In this document: in pieces, positions 37,160 through 46,287 of the stretch | How the letters are laid out: each line of letters begins with the position of its first letter | Numbering within the stretch: the stretch's first letter is position 1 | From: Salipaludibacillus sp047795645 | GTDB lineage: Bacteria; Bacillota; Bacilli; Bacillales; Salisediminibacteriaceae | Reading direction: 5' to 3' | NCBI RefSeq assembly: GCF_047795645.1 | Contig: NZ_CP181045.1 | Location: 4,588,001 to 4,652,000 of the forward strand | DNA: 64,000 nucleotides | Translations under genes and position numbers: made by a program | The notes under the pieces: model-generated | What the model saw: the letters and a program-made list of their open reading frames with translations, nothing else | Database searches by the model: none | What the model was told of the DNA's origin: nothing

Positions 37160-38597
37160 GATGATCTTCCTCTCCTTTAAATAATTCTATTGCTTTTTTT
37201 CGTTGAAGTGCGTGATCAACGGAAGGAACAGGGTAATCTTTACCAAAGTGAAAATTTATTTTCTGTTGCACATCTGACGGTATTTTTTCTAGTTTATGAA
37301 TATACGTTGTTGGAATATCTGCTAATTCAGGTAGATACTTTTTGATAAATTGGCCGTGAGTGTCAAATCGTTCCGCTTGTCTGGTAGGGTTGAAAACTCT
37401 GAAATACGGTACAGCATCCGTTCCAACAGAAGCGGCCCATTGCCAACCACCGATATTTGAAGCTTCATCGTAGTCAATTAGTTTCTTAGAAAAATACTTT
37501 TCTCCCATTCGCCAGTCGATCAGGTAATCTTTCGTTAAAAAAGAAGCAGTTACCATCCTTAACCGATTGTGCATCCAGCCAATTTCATTTAATTGCCTCA
37601 TCCCTGCATCAACAATCGGAAATCCAGTCGTGCCTGTTTTCCATTTATTAAATAACTGAGAGTCTGTACTCCATTCGATTGATCTGTATTTCTCTTGGTA
37701 TTCTTGATTTTTGATATTAGGATAGAAATAATAGATCATTGCATAAAAATCACGCCAAGCAAGTTCCTTCAAGTATGACTCTGCCCCTTTACCTGACGTT
37801 TCAAGACGATCAAATACAGAGTAGTAAATTTTACGAACGGATAATACCCCTGTTTTTATATAGGGCGAAAGCTGACTGGTTCCTGCAATTGCAGGTTGAT
37901 CTCGTGATTTATCATAATAAGTGATACGCTCATCTAGAAACAATTCTAGTCTTTTTAATGCCGTGTCTTCTCCTAGCCCTAACCACTGAAAATCCCGTTG
38001 GAATAAAACATCATTCTCAAAGTAATTCTCTGTATCGATGTCAATTGGGTCAATTTTTTTGTAGTGCATCATCAATTTATTCCTATCTATCTTTACTAAT
38101 GGCTGTTTCTGATGTTTTATCCATTGTCGATAGTAGGGAGTGAATACTTTGTAAGGTGTCCCGTCTTCTTTCGTTAGTTGATCAGGCTGTACCAGGTGAC
38201 TCTCATTTACTGGGTAGGTCTCTACGTCTTTTTGTTTAAGGAATTTTGCTACGTCGGCATCACGTTTACGACCAAAAGGAGTGAAATCCTTTAAGTGAAA
38301 TACGGCCGCAAGATCAGGCAGATTATTAGTTAGTTTAGTAAAAGCATCTGAATTATTACCGTAAATGAGATGAATGTGAATTTTTATGTGAGCACATTCT
38401 TCACGGAACTGTTGTAAGCTTTTAAAAAAGTAATCATGATGCGTGTCTACTTTTTCTTCCAGAAATCTTGGATGGATGTGAAAAAAGAAAATGACTTCCC
38501 CATCAGAGGATGTTGCTGATTCAAGAGCCTTATGAATAACTGGTTGATCGTGGAAACGAAAATCATTTCTTAACCATACTGCGTATAATGGTTTCAT
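37149..38597 (-). CDS. phrB: deoxyribodipyrimidine photolyase
   Basis: Light-driven repair enzyme for cyclobutane pyrimidine dimers, 482 aa. The N-terminal alpha/beta photolyase domain (VWLRNDFRFHDQPVI) binds an antenna cofactor; the C-terminal FAD domain shows GTSQLSPYIKTGVLS, LAWRDFYAMI, TGFPIVDAGMRQL, GWMHNRLRMVTASFL and the signature DEASNIGGWQWAAS. All FAD-contact motifs are present, so it should be active. First gene of an operon with the Eis-like gene. AAGAGGTG upstream of the ATG. Confidence 0.95.
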   Translation of the reverse strand: MKPLYAVWLRNDFRFHDQPVIHKALESATSSDGEVIFFFHIHPRFLEEKVDTHHDYFFKSLQQFREECAHIKIHIHLIYGNNSDAFTKLTNNLPDLAAVFHLKDFTPFGRKRDADVAKFLKQKDVETYPVNESHLVQPDQLTKEDGTPYKVFTPYYRQWIKHQKQPLVKIDRNKLMMHYKKIDPIDIDTENYFENDVLFQRDFQWLGLGEDTALKRLELFLDERITYYDKSRDQPAIAGTSQLSPYIKTGVLSVRKIYYSVFDRLETSGKGAESYLKELAWRDFYAMIYYFYPNIKNQEYQEKYRSIEWSTDSQLFNKWKTGTTGFPIVDAGMRQLNEIGWMHNRLRMVTASFLTKDYLIDWRMGEKYFSKKLIDYDEASNIGGWQWAASVGTDAVPYFRVFNPTRQAERFDTHGQFIKKYLPELADIPTTYIHKLEKIPSDVQQKINFHFGKDYPVPSVDHALQRKKAIELFKGEEDHHDD

Positions 38598-38764
38598 TTT
38601 ATCACCTCTTGTTATATCATATCGGAAACAGTGACAATTTCATAAGAATTCAACCATCAAAAATGTAAACGTTTTATAAATAGTCAAAATATGTTCAATG
38701 TTTCACAAACTTTCATGACATTACTCATGATAAAATAAATATAACGAAAGGGGTTATGATTAAT

Positions 38765-39010
38765 ATGACTACATTAACAAGAAAATTATTCTGCGAATGG
38801 CGTACGTTCTCAACTGATACAGAAACATATACACAAGAAACATTTGAGGATCTTGTTGGAGATGAAGTTGAAGCGATGATGTTTGAGGAAGATCATGAAA
38901 TTCCATCTTATATTTGGACATCAAACTTTGTATGTATTATTAAAAGAAGTACAAGAATGATTAATGATATTTCAGTAACGAAAATCCCGCGAAATCCAGC
39001 TTGCGAATAG
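38765..39010 (+). CDS. 81-aa hypothetical protein
   Basis: Not recognised. A short acidic cytosolic protein beginning MTTLTRKLFCEWRTFS and ending SVTKIPRNPACE. AAAGGGG (38747-38753) fits the ATG at 38765 better than the in-frame ATG at 38756, which is 2 bp away. A terminator follows at 39121. Support comes from the reading frame, ribosome site and terminator. Confidence 0.65.
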   Translation: MTTLTRKLFCEWRTFSTDTETYTQETFEDLVGDEVEAMMFEEDHEIPSYIWTSNFVCIIKRSTRMINDISVTKIPRNPACE

Positions 39011-39120
39011 AAATTCTTTTAATTTTATCATGACCCAATCCAACTTTACTGTAATGGCGTATCATTTATCTACACACCTTCATTTACAAATATGGAAATT
39101 TATAGATACCTCTTATTTAT

Positions 39121-39152
39121 GGAAAAGGGCTATGATTCCTTTTCCGTTTTTT
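39121..39152 (+). terminator. intrinsic terminator
   Basis: Perfect stem ggaaaagg/ccttttcc (39121-39128 with 39138-39145), then gtttttt. Confidence 0.85.
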
Positions 39153-39179
39153 GTTGACTGAAAAAGGCCTTACTGACGT

Positions 39180-39452
39180 TTAACGGATAGAAAATTTGAC
39201 TTCCTTGTCATTTAATTCGATTTCTTTGCTTTTAAGAGAAGTTACTTTCGCTGGAAATCGAGCTTGTTCAACAGAAGATAGAAAGGATTCGATATTATTT
39301 GAATCTCCTTGAGCTTCGATTTCAACCGTCCCATCTAATTTGTTTCGTACCCAGCCAGTCACATTTTTTTCACTAGCAAGGAATTGTGTATGAAACCTGA
39401 AACCAACCCCCTGAACTCTTCCATCAACATTAGCGTGAACGCGTTTCATCAT
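39180..39452 (-). CDS. acyP: acylphosphatase
   Basis: Small enzyme (90 aa) hydrolysing acyl phosphates. Family signatures GRVQGVGFRFH (phosphate loop and catalytic Arg) and GWVRNKLDGTVEIEAQG (catalytic Asn) are both intact. The frame extends upstream to 39560, but TAGGAGG and the family N-terminus MMKRVHANV place the start at 39452 or 39449. Divergent from the tatA-arr operon. Confidence 0.93.
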   Translation of the reverse strand: MMKRVHANVDGRVQGVGFRFHTQFLASEKNVTGWVRNKLDGTVEIEAQGDSNNIESFLSSVEQARFPAKVTSLKSKEIELNDKEVKFSIR

Positions 39453-39668
39453 AATAAACCTCCTACTCGTATAAAATACTTCTTTAATCTCTTGATACCC
39501 AACTAGAACAGATTTTACACTTTTGACGCATAAACAACTTTCTAAATTTATTAGTATCAAAATAGGAGTTTGTATAATATTTCACATTATAGACACAGTA
39601 TCTTTTAAGAATATTCACATTTCTTTCTCCTATCAGTTTTTATATAAAGATATAATAAAAGTACAGAA

Positions 39669-39684
39669 TGTGATTTATATCACA
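39669..39684. promoter_or_regulatory. FNR/CRP-type box upstream of the arr operon
   Basis: TGTGATTTATATCACA is a perfect palindrome of the TGTGA-N6-TCACA class used by Bacillus Fnr and related regulators. It is 63 bp before tatA. A TATAAT at 39651-39656 lies upstream of it, so activation or repression cannot be decided without the start site. Confidence 0.75.
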
Positions 39685-39686
39685 AG

Positions 39687-39701
39687 TGAGAATCATTATC
39701 A
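39687..39701. promoter_or_regulatory. Fur-like 7-1-7 box upstream of the arr operon
   Basis: TGAGAATCATTATCA differs from the Bacillus Fur consensus TGATAAT-N-ATTATCA at one position. It starts 2 bp after the FNR-type box, so the two regulators would contact adjacent DNA. Confidence 0.55.
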
Positions 39702-39746
39702 GATGAATGACAAAAACACCGCAACTAATTTTAGGAGGGAAATAGT

Positions 39747-39953
39747 ATGCCAGCGAATATTGGAATTCCAGGTTTAATTTTAATTTTAGTTATCGCACTC
39801 ATTATATTTGGACCACAGAAGTTGCCACAAATGGGGAAAGCAGTAGGGGACACATTGAAAGAATTTAAAAAATCAACGAGAGACTTAACATCAGATGATG
39901 ATTTTGATGAAAGTAAAACAATGTTAGAAAAAGACAAAGCAAAAAAACACTAA
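39747..39953 (+). CDS. tatA: Sec-independent translocase subunit TatA
   Basis: 68-aa TatA: short periplasm-side start, single membrane helix (GLILILVIALIIFGPQ with the FGP hinge), amphipathic helix KLPQMGKAVGDTLKEFKK and a charged tail. TAGGAGGG precedes the ATG. It is directly upstream of a molybdoenzyme gene with a twin-arginine signal, 40 bp apart, so it is probably a dedicated TatA for exporting that enzyme. No tatC is present in the window. Confidence 0.94.
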   Translation: MPANIGIPGLILILVIALIIFGPQKLPQMGKAVGDTLKEFKKSTRDLTSDDDFDESKTMLEKDKAKKH

Positions 39954-39993
39954 GAAACGTAATTCACACAGAATTTAATTGGAGGTGGATGTA

Positions 39994-42546
39994 GTGAAAT
40001 TGACAAGAAGGAGTTTTCTTAAAGTATCTGCAGTAACTGGATTATTTGCAGCCGGAGCGACGCAGACGAAACCAGTATTAAATGCGTTCTCAACAAAAAC
40101 CAGTGCAAGTAATGAAAATAAAGAACAAGGAGAATGGATTGCAAGTACTTGTCAAGGGTGTACGGCATGGTGTGCCGTACAAATATATCGGATCGATGGA
40201 AGAGCAACGAAAGTGAGAGGAAATCCTAACGCAAAAGCGAATCACGGTCATTCATGCGTTCGGTCCCATTTAGGGCTACAACAAGTATATGATCCAGATC
40301 GTGTCAAACAGCCAATGAAACGAACGAACCCGAATAAAGGCAGAGATGAAGATCCACAATTTGTACCGATCTCTTGGGAAGAAGCGATAGATACGATTGC
40401 AGATAAAATTATTGAGTTACGTGATAACAATGAAACGCATAAATTTTCATTGTGGCGTGGTCGCTATACATCATTAAATGAAATTCTCTATGGAGCGATG
40501 CCTAAAATTATCGGTTCACCAAATAACATTTCGCATAGTTCGATTTGTGCTGAATCAGAAAAATTTGGGCGTTATTACACAGAAAGTTATTGGGGATATG
40601 CTGATTACGATCATGCGAATACTTTTTATGAAATCTTTTGGGGTGGAGATCCAATTGCTACTAATCGACAAGTGCCTCATACAGCAAGTATATGGGGAGA
40701 TCTAAAAGATAGAGCCAAACTAGCGTGTGTTGATCCTAGACTTTCAACGACGGCAGCAAAGTCTGATGAATGGTTACCAGTTATCCCAGGGGAAGATGGT
40801 GCATTAGCTGTGGCGATTGCCCACGTCCTTCTTACAGAAGAGCTTTGGTATAAGCCATTTGTTGGTGATTTTAAAGACGGTGTAAATAAATTTAAAGAAG
40901 GAGAAACCGTTAACGAAGACGATTTTGAAGAAATTCAAACACACGGACTTATAAAATGGTGGAATGTAGCTTTGAAAGATAAAACACCAGCTTGGGCTGC
41001 TGAAAGATCTGGTATCCCAGAAGAGCAAATTTATAGAGTGGCTAGAGATTTTGGTCGCGCAGCACCGAAAGCTATTTCTTTTTCCTCACCAGGATCAAGC
41101 ATGGTCGTTCGCGGTGGATATACGGTAATGGCACAAGCAGCCTTAAATGGTTTGGTTGGTTCAGCAGATAATGAAGGTGGCGTTATTTGTGGAGCGGAAG
41201 ATTGCCCAGTGAATAATTTCCCTGAGTATGATTATTATATTGATGACATTGCCGAGCAAGGTAACAGCATGGAACGGATTGACCACGGTGGTCGGCTAGA
41301 ATTACCTGGGCTAAAAGATAGCAAGTCGGGTGGAACGAAAGTGACCAACTCAGTCGCAGATGCTATTAATAACAGCGACCCATATGATTTGAAAGTGGTT
41401 ATGAGCTATTGGAACAACTTTAATTTCAGTAATCAAGGGACAGATCGATGGGATGAAGCCTTGGCAAAAATACCGTTCATGGTTCATATGACAGTGAACT
41501 CAGCAGAACAGACTCATTTTGCCGATATTGTTCTTCCGTGTCCTCATTCTATGTTTGAGCGACTTAGTCCAGTAAGAGGAAGTAACGGTAACTTATATAC
41601 TCATCTTCATATGCAGAACAAAGTTATTGAGTCTCCATTTGATATAAGGGTTGATGAAACGGAAATTCCGTGGATGCTTGGTGAAGCATTAGAGAAAAGA
41701 GGATTTTCTAATTTAATCGACTATTTTAGAAATGAGTTTGCTGATCCCGAAACAGGCAAACATCCTGAAAATGGGGAAGAATTTAATGAAATAGCGACTA
41801 AAATGTACACCCAGCCACTTTGGGACCCTTCGGTTGCAAAAGAAGGGGATACGATTGATGGTTGGGAAGAATTAAAGAGAATTGGTACATGGAATTCGAT
41901 TCCTTACCGTTTTCGACAAAAATGGGATGGAAATTGGGGAACAGAAACTGGTCAATTTGAATTTTACAGTGAAACTTTGAAAATAGCTTTACAAGGTCAT
42001 GCCGATAAACATAATGCATCGATTGACGATGTGATGGAAGCGACTTTGCAAACAGAACGAGGAGAGATGGCTTTTGTCCCACACTATGAGCCAGCTTACC
42101 GAGTTGGGGATGAGAACGAATATCCACTTATATTTACAGAACATCGATCGAAGTTAAATCGAGAAGGGCGTTCAGCGAACCTCTCATGGTATCAAGAGTT
42201 CAAAAACGTTGATCCTGGTGACGAAGCTTGGGATGATGTTGCAAAAATAAATCCAATTGATGCAAAAAAATTAGGAATCAAAAACGGTGATGATGTCAAG
42301 CTAACGACGCCAACGGGATCTATTACTGTTAAAGCAAAGCTCTGGGAAGGGACGCGTCCGGGTGTGGTTACCAAGTGTTATGGTCAAGGACACTGGGCAT
42401 ACGGTCATATTGCCTCGCTTGATCGAAAAAAGCAGATAGCACGTGGTGGAAATAATAATACGATCTTAGCTCCTGTTCATGAAGCAATGAGTGGAAGTGG
42501 GGCTAGACACGGTGGTCAAACGAGAGTGAGAGTAGAGAAAGTATAA
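39994..42546 (+). CDS. arrA: respiratory arsenate reductase, molybdopterin subunit ArrA
   Basis: Catalytic subunit that reduces arsenate to arsenite outside the membrane with electrons from quinol. It starts with a Tat signal (LTRRSFLKVSAVTGLFAAG). Cys53-x2-Cys56-x3-Cys60-x27-Cys88 is the [4Fe-4S] site. RGRY at residues 155-158 is the motif that separates ArrA from ArxA (GRGWG). The Mo-ligand Cys185 and Lys190 (CAESEK), with Arg157, keep the spacing of C193, K198 and R165 in Shewanella ANA-3 ArrA (constant offset of 8; numbers from memory). Start is GTG 39994, 8 bp after GGAGG. A polysulfide or tetrathionate reductase is less likely. Confidence 0.92.
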   Translation: MKLTRRSFLKVSAVTGLFAAGATQTKPVLNAFSTKTSASNENKEQGEWIASTCQGCTAWCAVQIYRIDGRATKVRGNPNAKANHGHSCVRSHLGLQQVYDPDRVKQPMKRTNPNKGRDEDPQFVPISWEEAIDTIADKIIELRDNNETHKFSLWRGRYTSLNEILYGAMPKIIGSPNNISHSSICAESEKFGRYYTESYWGYADYDHANTFYEIFWGGDPIATNRQVPHTASIWGDLKDRAKLACVDPRLSTTAAKSDEWLPVIPGEDGALAVAIAHVLLTEELWYKPFVGDFKDGVNKFKEGETVNEDDFEEIQTHGLIKWWNVALKDKTPAWAAERSGIPEEQIYRVARDFGRAAPKAISFSSPGSSMVVRGGYTVMAQAALNGLVGSADNEGGVICGAEDCPVNNFPEYDYYIDDIAEQGNSMERIDHGGRLELPGLKDSKSGGTKVTNSVADAINNSDPYDLKVVMSYWNNFNFSNQGTDRWDEALAKIPFMVHMTVNSAEQTHFADIVLPCPHSMFERLSPVRGSNGNLYTHLHMQNKVIESPFDIRVDETEIPWMLGEALEKRGFSNLIDYFRNEFADPETGKHPENGEEFNEIATKMYTQPLWDPSVAKEGDTIDGWEELKRIGTWNSIPYRFRQKWDGNWGTETGQFEFYSETLKIALQGHADKHNASIDDVMEATLQTERGEMAFVPHYEPAYRVGDENEYPLIFTEHRSKLNREGRSANLSWYQEFKNVDPGDEAWDDVAKINPIDAKKLGIKNGDDVKLTTPTGSITVKAKLWEGTRPGVVTKCYGQGHWAYGHIASLDRKKQIARGGNNNTILAPVHEAMSGSGARHGGQTRVRVEKV

Positions 42547-42573
42547 AAATTCAATGTACGGAGGTGACGTTTC

Positions 42574-43263
42574 ATGGCTAAAAAAAATTATGCAATGACA
42601 ATTGACTTACAATCCTGTATTGGGTGTGCATCGTGTTCAGTCACTTGTAAGAATGAAAACAATACAGATACAGGCATGAACTGGATGCACTTTATATCAA
42701 ATGAAACTGGGACATTCCCGAATGTGAAATACGATTTTATGCCTGCGTTATGTAATCACTGTGACAATGCTCCATGTGTGAAAGCCTGTCCGGTAACGGC
42801 GATGTATAAAGATGATGAGACTGGGTTAACTCTACACAACGCAGATAAGTGCATTGGTTGTAAAGCATGTATGACTTCATGTCCTTATGGAGTTATCTCC
42901 TACAACAAGAATAATCCACATGAATATTGGAACCAACAAGAGGCGTGGAGTGAAGTATCAGCTACACCAAAAGAGATTAAAGATAAAGTAGGTACAGAAG
43001 TTCCTTATTATAATCCTGAGCGAGATTATAGATACGAAGCTATTCGATATCGCGGAATTGTCGAAAAATGCCAGCTTTGTGATCATCGATTAGCAAGAGA
43101 TGAACAACCTTATTGTGTAGATCGTTGTCCATCAGAAGCAATGTATGTTGGCGATTTAAATGATCCAAACGACAAAATACATGAATTTCTTAAAAGAGAT
43201 TATAAAACATTAAAGGATGAATTAGGAACGAAGCCGAAAGTATTTTACACTAGAAGCTTCTAA
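42574..43263 (+). CDS. arrB: arsenate reductase iron-sulfur subunit ArrB
   Basis: 229-aa electron-transfer subunit of the DmsB/PsrB/ArrB family with sixteen cysteines in four cluster motifs: CIGCASCSVTCKNEN, CNHCDNAPCVKACP, CIGCKACMTSCP and CQLCDH...CVDRCP. Four [4Fe-4S] clusters are expected, linking the NrfD-type membrane subunit to ArrA. There is no signal peptide; it is presumably carried out with ArrA by the Tat system. ACGGAGGTGA lies before the ATG, 27 bp after arrA. Confidence 0.92.
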   Translation: MAKKNYAMTIDLQSCIGCASCSVTCKNENNTDTGMNWMHFISNETGTFPNVKYDFMPALCNHCDNAPCVKACPVTAMYKDDETGLTLHNADKCIGCKACMTSCPYGVISYNKNNPHEYWNQQEAWSEVSATPKEIKDKVGTEVPYYNPERDYRYEAIRYRGIVEKCQLCDHRLARDEQPYCVDRCPSEAMYVGDLNDPNDKIHEFLKRDYKTLKDELGTKPKVFYTRSF

Positions 43264-43293
43264 CAACAGGTTTTATCAAGGGGTGAAACGAAT

Positions 43294-43917
43294 ATGGAAC
43301 AGAATACGTTAGGAGAATTTCATTATAAAGCTAATATATTCAAGGTGTTAAGTGAGCTTTTCAAGAAACCAGAACAAGAGCATGAGGAGCTATTTCCTGC
43401 ATTGGTAGAAGCGATTGATGCCCTTTTTCCACAGCTTACAATTAGAGTTGAAAAATTAAAAGGTACCTTTGAAAATGAAGATTTGGCGAAAAGCCAAACA
43501 TTACTAATCGATTATGCAAAACTTTTTGTTGGACCATTTAACATGTTAGCACCACCATACGGATCTGTTTATTTAGAAGAGTCTCAGCAAATTCAAGGTG
43601 AATCGACAAAACATGTTGAAAGATTATATGAGATAGCGGGAATAGAAAAGGTGAGCGAATTTCACGAACCAGCTGATCATATCGTGGTCGAATTCGAGTT
43701 TGTTTACTACTTGTACTGTATGTATATTGAAACGAATGAATTAAATTACTTAGTTTTGATAAAGGACTTTGTTAATAATCATCTTGGTCGGTGGGTTTTA
43801 CAATTTACAGATCGGATAGAAGAACAAGCGACACATGAATACTACAAGCAACTTTCTATCATAACAAGTGGAATAATGACATTAGAAATGGAAAATTTAA
43901 CGGTAGAAACTCGCTAA
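43294..43917 (+). CDS. arrD: TorD/DmsD-family maturation chaperone ArrD
   Basis: 207-aa all-helical cytoplasmic chaperone. The family-typical segment LFVGPFNMLAPPYGSVYLEE is at about residues 72-92, and EFVYYLYCMYIE follows. Such proteins bind the Tat signal of the molybdoenzyme and hold it until cofactor is loaded. Its place in the arr operon makes ArrA the likely client. GGGGTGA before the ATG. Confidence 0.88.
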   Translation: MEQNTLGEFHYKANIFKVLSELFKKPEQEHEELFPALVEAIDALFPQLTIRVEKLKGTFENEDLAKSQTLLIDYAKLFVGPFNMLAPPYGSVYLEESQQIQGESTKHVERLYEIAGIEKVSEFHEPADHIVVEFEFVYYLYCMYIETNELNYLVLIKDFVNNHLGRWVLQFTDRIEEQATHEYYKQLSIITSGIMTLEMENLTVETR

Positions 43918-43959
43918 TAATTAATATTGATTACTCATTTTTTCAAAGGGGGTGAGCGT

Positions 43960-45057
43960 GTGTGGGAACGGTTTTTATATCAAAGAGTCAAGGAGAGGTC
44001 ATCACTTAGGTTTAACGATAAAAAATGTTTAAGAGAAAGGTATAAACATAGCAACTGTGACAAGTGTGTTAAAGTTTGCGAATGTGAAGCCCTTTCTCTG
44101 AAAGATGGCAAAATCGAATTAAAAGAGGATCTTTGCAGTAGCTGTCGACAGTGCACACACGCTTGCACCACTGAAGCATTGTATTATGAGTCTGAAATGA
44201 TGAACAAGTACGAAAGTCGAATTTCTCAGAGAGATTCCGTGACGTTTACATGTGAGAAACAGGGATCGAAGGAAGGACATGATGTGGTACTCCCGTGCTT
44301 AAGTGCATTGACACCAGAGTACTTCATGATGAGCGAGCTTTATGATAAAAAAAGCGAAGTTTTCTGTGATTCAATAATTTGTGCGACGTGTGACTTTAAA
44401 TGGAATCCAGACATTGGACTGGAATGGCTTGAAGATTGGAACAATCAGTCAGTCGTAAAAAATGAAGTTCCTATTATCAACCGCATAGAAGAAAAGCATG
44501 GAAAAAAACGAACGTATAATCGTAGAGAGCTATTTAAAATGTCATCCAATGAAGCGAAAGGACAAATAGCTGATTTATTTTTGGATTCTTTTCAAGAAGT
44601 AACTAGTTTAAAAGAAAAGATAGGTCAGACAGAAAAACGGAAATATTTAATGGCTTATCTTCAAAAAAACAGAGACCATATCCATCTAGACAGAAATACA
44701 TTCTTATCAGATAAATTACATGTAGCAAAACTACAAGTCAGTGATGAGTGCTCTTTATGCCAGAAATGCTCCAGTATTTGTCCAACAGGAGCATTGAAAG
44801 TAGTTGAAGCAAAAGATACTGCTTTGTTACAATTCTACACAGATCTCTGTATTAATTGTGACGTATGTGAACAAGTATGTGCCTGTATTGATAAAAGACC
44901 TGTTAATCGCTTAGCAGATATACTTGAAAATCATGTGTTAAAAGTCGTCGATCAAGATGAATGTCCTAGGTGTAGAGATAAGAAAAATACTGGTGAAAAA
45001 TTATGTGAAGACTGTGATGTGAAAGAAACTAGAAAACGTTCGTTACTATCTGACTGA
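43960..45057 (+). CDS. polyferredoxin-like Fe-S protein of the arr operon
   Basis: 365-aa cytoplasmic protein with many cysteines and no recognised name. N-terminal half: CDKCVKVCECEAL and CSSCRQCTHACTTEAL (two [4Fe-4S] sites, one irregular), then a middle segment with VLPCLSAL and CDSIICATC; C-terminal half: CSLCQKCSSICPTGAL, CINCDVCEQVCAC and CPRCRDKKNTGEKLCEDC. The middle block resembles a half-cluster or zinc site. It lies between the chaperone and the NrfD gene in an operon-like run, so it may donate electrons or assist cluster insertion. AAGGGGGTG places the start at GTG 43960 rather than TTG 43927. Confidence 0.85.
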   Translation: MWERFLYQRVKERSSLRFNDKKCLRERYKHSNCDKCVKVCECEALSLKDGKIELKEDLCSSCRQCTHACTTEALYYESEMMNKYESRISQRDSVTFTCEKQGSKEGHDVVLPCLSALTPEYFMMSELYDKKSEVFCDSIICATCDFKWNPDIGLEWLEDWNNQSVVKNEVPIINRIEEKHGKKRTYNRRELFKMSSNEAKGQIADLFLDSFQEVTSLKEKIGQTEKRKYLMAYLQKNRDHIHLDRNTFLSDKLHVAKLQVSDECSLCQKCSSICPTGALKVVEAKDTALLQFYTDLCINCDVCEQVCACIDKRPVNRLADILENHVLKVVDQDECPRCRDKKNTGEKLCEDCDVKETRKRSLLSD

Positions 45058-45090
45058 CTGGAGAGTAATGATTCATAGGAGGGAGTTAAC

Positions 45091-46242
45091 ATGGCTGTGA
45101 AATGGCAGGGGAAAAGTTTAATTGCGGTAGTCATTCTGCTTTTAATAGTAGCAACGGGGATATATGGAATGGGAAACACGCTTATACGTGGGCAGGTTGT
45201 CTTTGGTTCAACTGATTACGTTCCATGGAACTTATTGATTGTTGCTTATGTATTTTTAGCATTAATGGCGAGTGGGATGTGTATGCTTGCTTCCGCATCT
45301 CACGTGTTAGGTTTTAAGAAGTTTGATTTTCTAGGGAAAAGAGCGATCTTTTTGGCATTAGCTGTCCTTATCCCTGGACTTCTAGTATTAGCAATGGATT
45401 TAGGACGCTTAGATAGAGCATATTTATTTATTACATCACCAAATTTACAAGCCCCAATGTGGTGGATGGGGGCAACATATGGTGTCTATGTTGTTTTACT
45501 AGTAGTTGAGTTTGTTGCGATGCATAACAAAAATGAAAAAGTGATGCACTATGCTTCATATTTGACACTTGCTGGAGCAATTGCAGCTACGAGTATTCTT
45601 GGAGGGATTTTTGCAATTGTCGTTCAGAGACCACTATGGTATGGAGGAGCAACAAGCGTATTTTTCGCCTTATCTGCACTTATGACGGGAATTGCTTGTT
45701 TAACTATCTTTACGTATTTCACATACAAATTCATTAATAAACAACTACCACGGAAAGTGGATGAAGCTTTGATTGATTTGTCAAAGTTAATGGGAATCTT
45801 GATCGGAGTTGCACTTGGGTTTAACGCATGGCGCCTAATCACCATGTTCTATACTGGAACACCTGATTTTTCATTAATCTTTAACGGTGAGTATGCTTTG
45901 ATGTATTGGGGCGGAGCATTATTATTAGGGCTTATTATTCCACTTATGATAATTATTAGTAAAAGAACAAGTGTCATTGCAGTTGGCGTAAGTTTTCTAG
46001 TATTGTTTGGAATGTTTTTCGACAAATTCGTAACGGTCATCGGCGGTCAATTGGCTCAACCTTATGGAGAAATGGCTACCTACACCGCAACAGTTACAGA
46101 ATGGTTGATCTTTGTTGGAGCGATGGCAGCAACTGTTGTAGTTTACATGATAGGTACAAAAATATTTAACCTCAGTGAGTCGACTCATGAGGAAAAAGAT
46201 AAAAAAACTACAAAAAAGAAAATTCAACCAAGCGCAATATAA
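45091..46242 (+). CDS. arrC: NrfD/PsrC-type quinol-oxidising membrane subunit ArrC
   Basis: 383-aa integral membrane protein with about ten hydrophobic helices and an acidic-basic cytoplasmic tail (EEKDKKTTKKKIQP). It belongs to the NrfD/PsrC/DmsC group that oxidises menaquinol and passes electrons to a four-cluster subunit such as ArrB. Recognisable are MWWMGATYGVYVVLL, LGGIFAIVVQRPLWYGGATS and WRLITMFYTG. AGGAGGGA is upstream of the ATG. Last gene of the arr operon; a terminator follows. Confidence 0.88.
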   Translation: MAVKWQGKSLIAVVILLLIVATGIYGMGNTLIRGQVVFGSTDYVPWNLLIVAYVFLALMASGMCMLASASHVLGFKKFDFLGKRAIFLALAVLIPGLLVLAMDLGRLDRAYLFITSPNLQAPMWWMGATYGVYVVLLVVEFVAMHNKNEKVMHYASYLTLAGAIAATSILGGIFAIVVQRPLWYGGATSVFFALSALMTGIACLTIFTYFTYKFINKQLPRKVDEALIDLSKLMGILIGVALGFNAWRLITMFYTGTPDFSLIFNGEYALMYWGGALLLGLIIPLMIIISKRTSVIAVGVSFLVLFGMFFDKFVTVIGGQLAQPYGEMATYTATVTEWLIFVGAMAATVVVYMIGTKIFNLSESTHEEKDKKTTKKKIQPSAI

Positions 46243-46255
46243 TATAAATACTGGG

Positions 46256-46287
46256 AGCCTACTTTTCAAAGTCGGCTTTCTTTTTTT
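46256..46287 (+). terminator. intrinsic terminator of the arr operon
   Basis: Stem agcctacttt/aaagtcggct with one mismatch (46256-46265 with 46268-46277), followed by a T-rich run. Between here and 46487 I see no supported gene. Confidence 0.8.

Noticed and set aside
39994..42546. ArxA (arsenite oxidase) or polysulfide/tetrathionate reductase identity
   Set aside because: The RGRY motif and the Cys185-Lys190 pair match ArrA; ArxA would show GRGWG.
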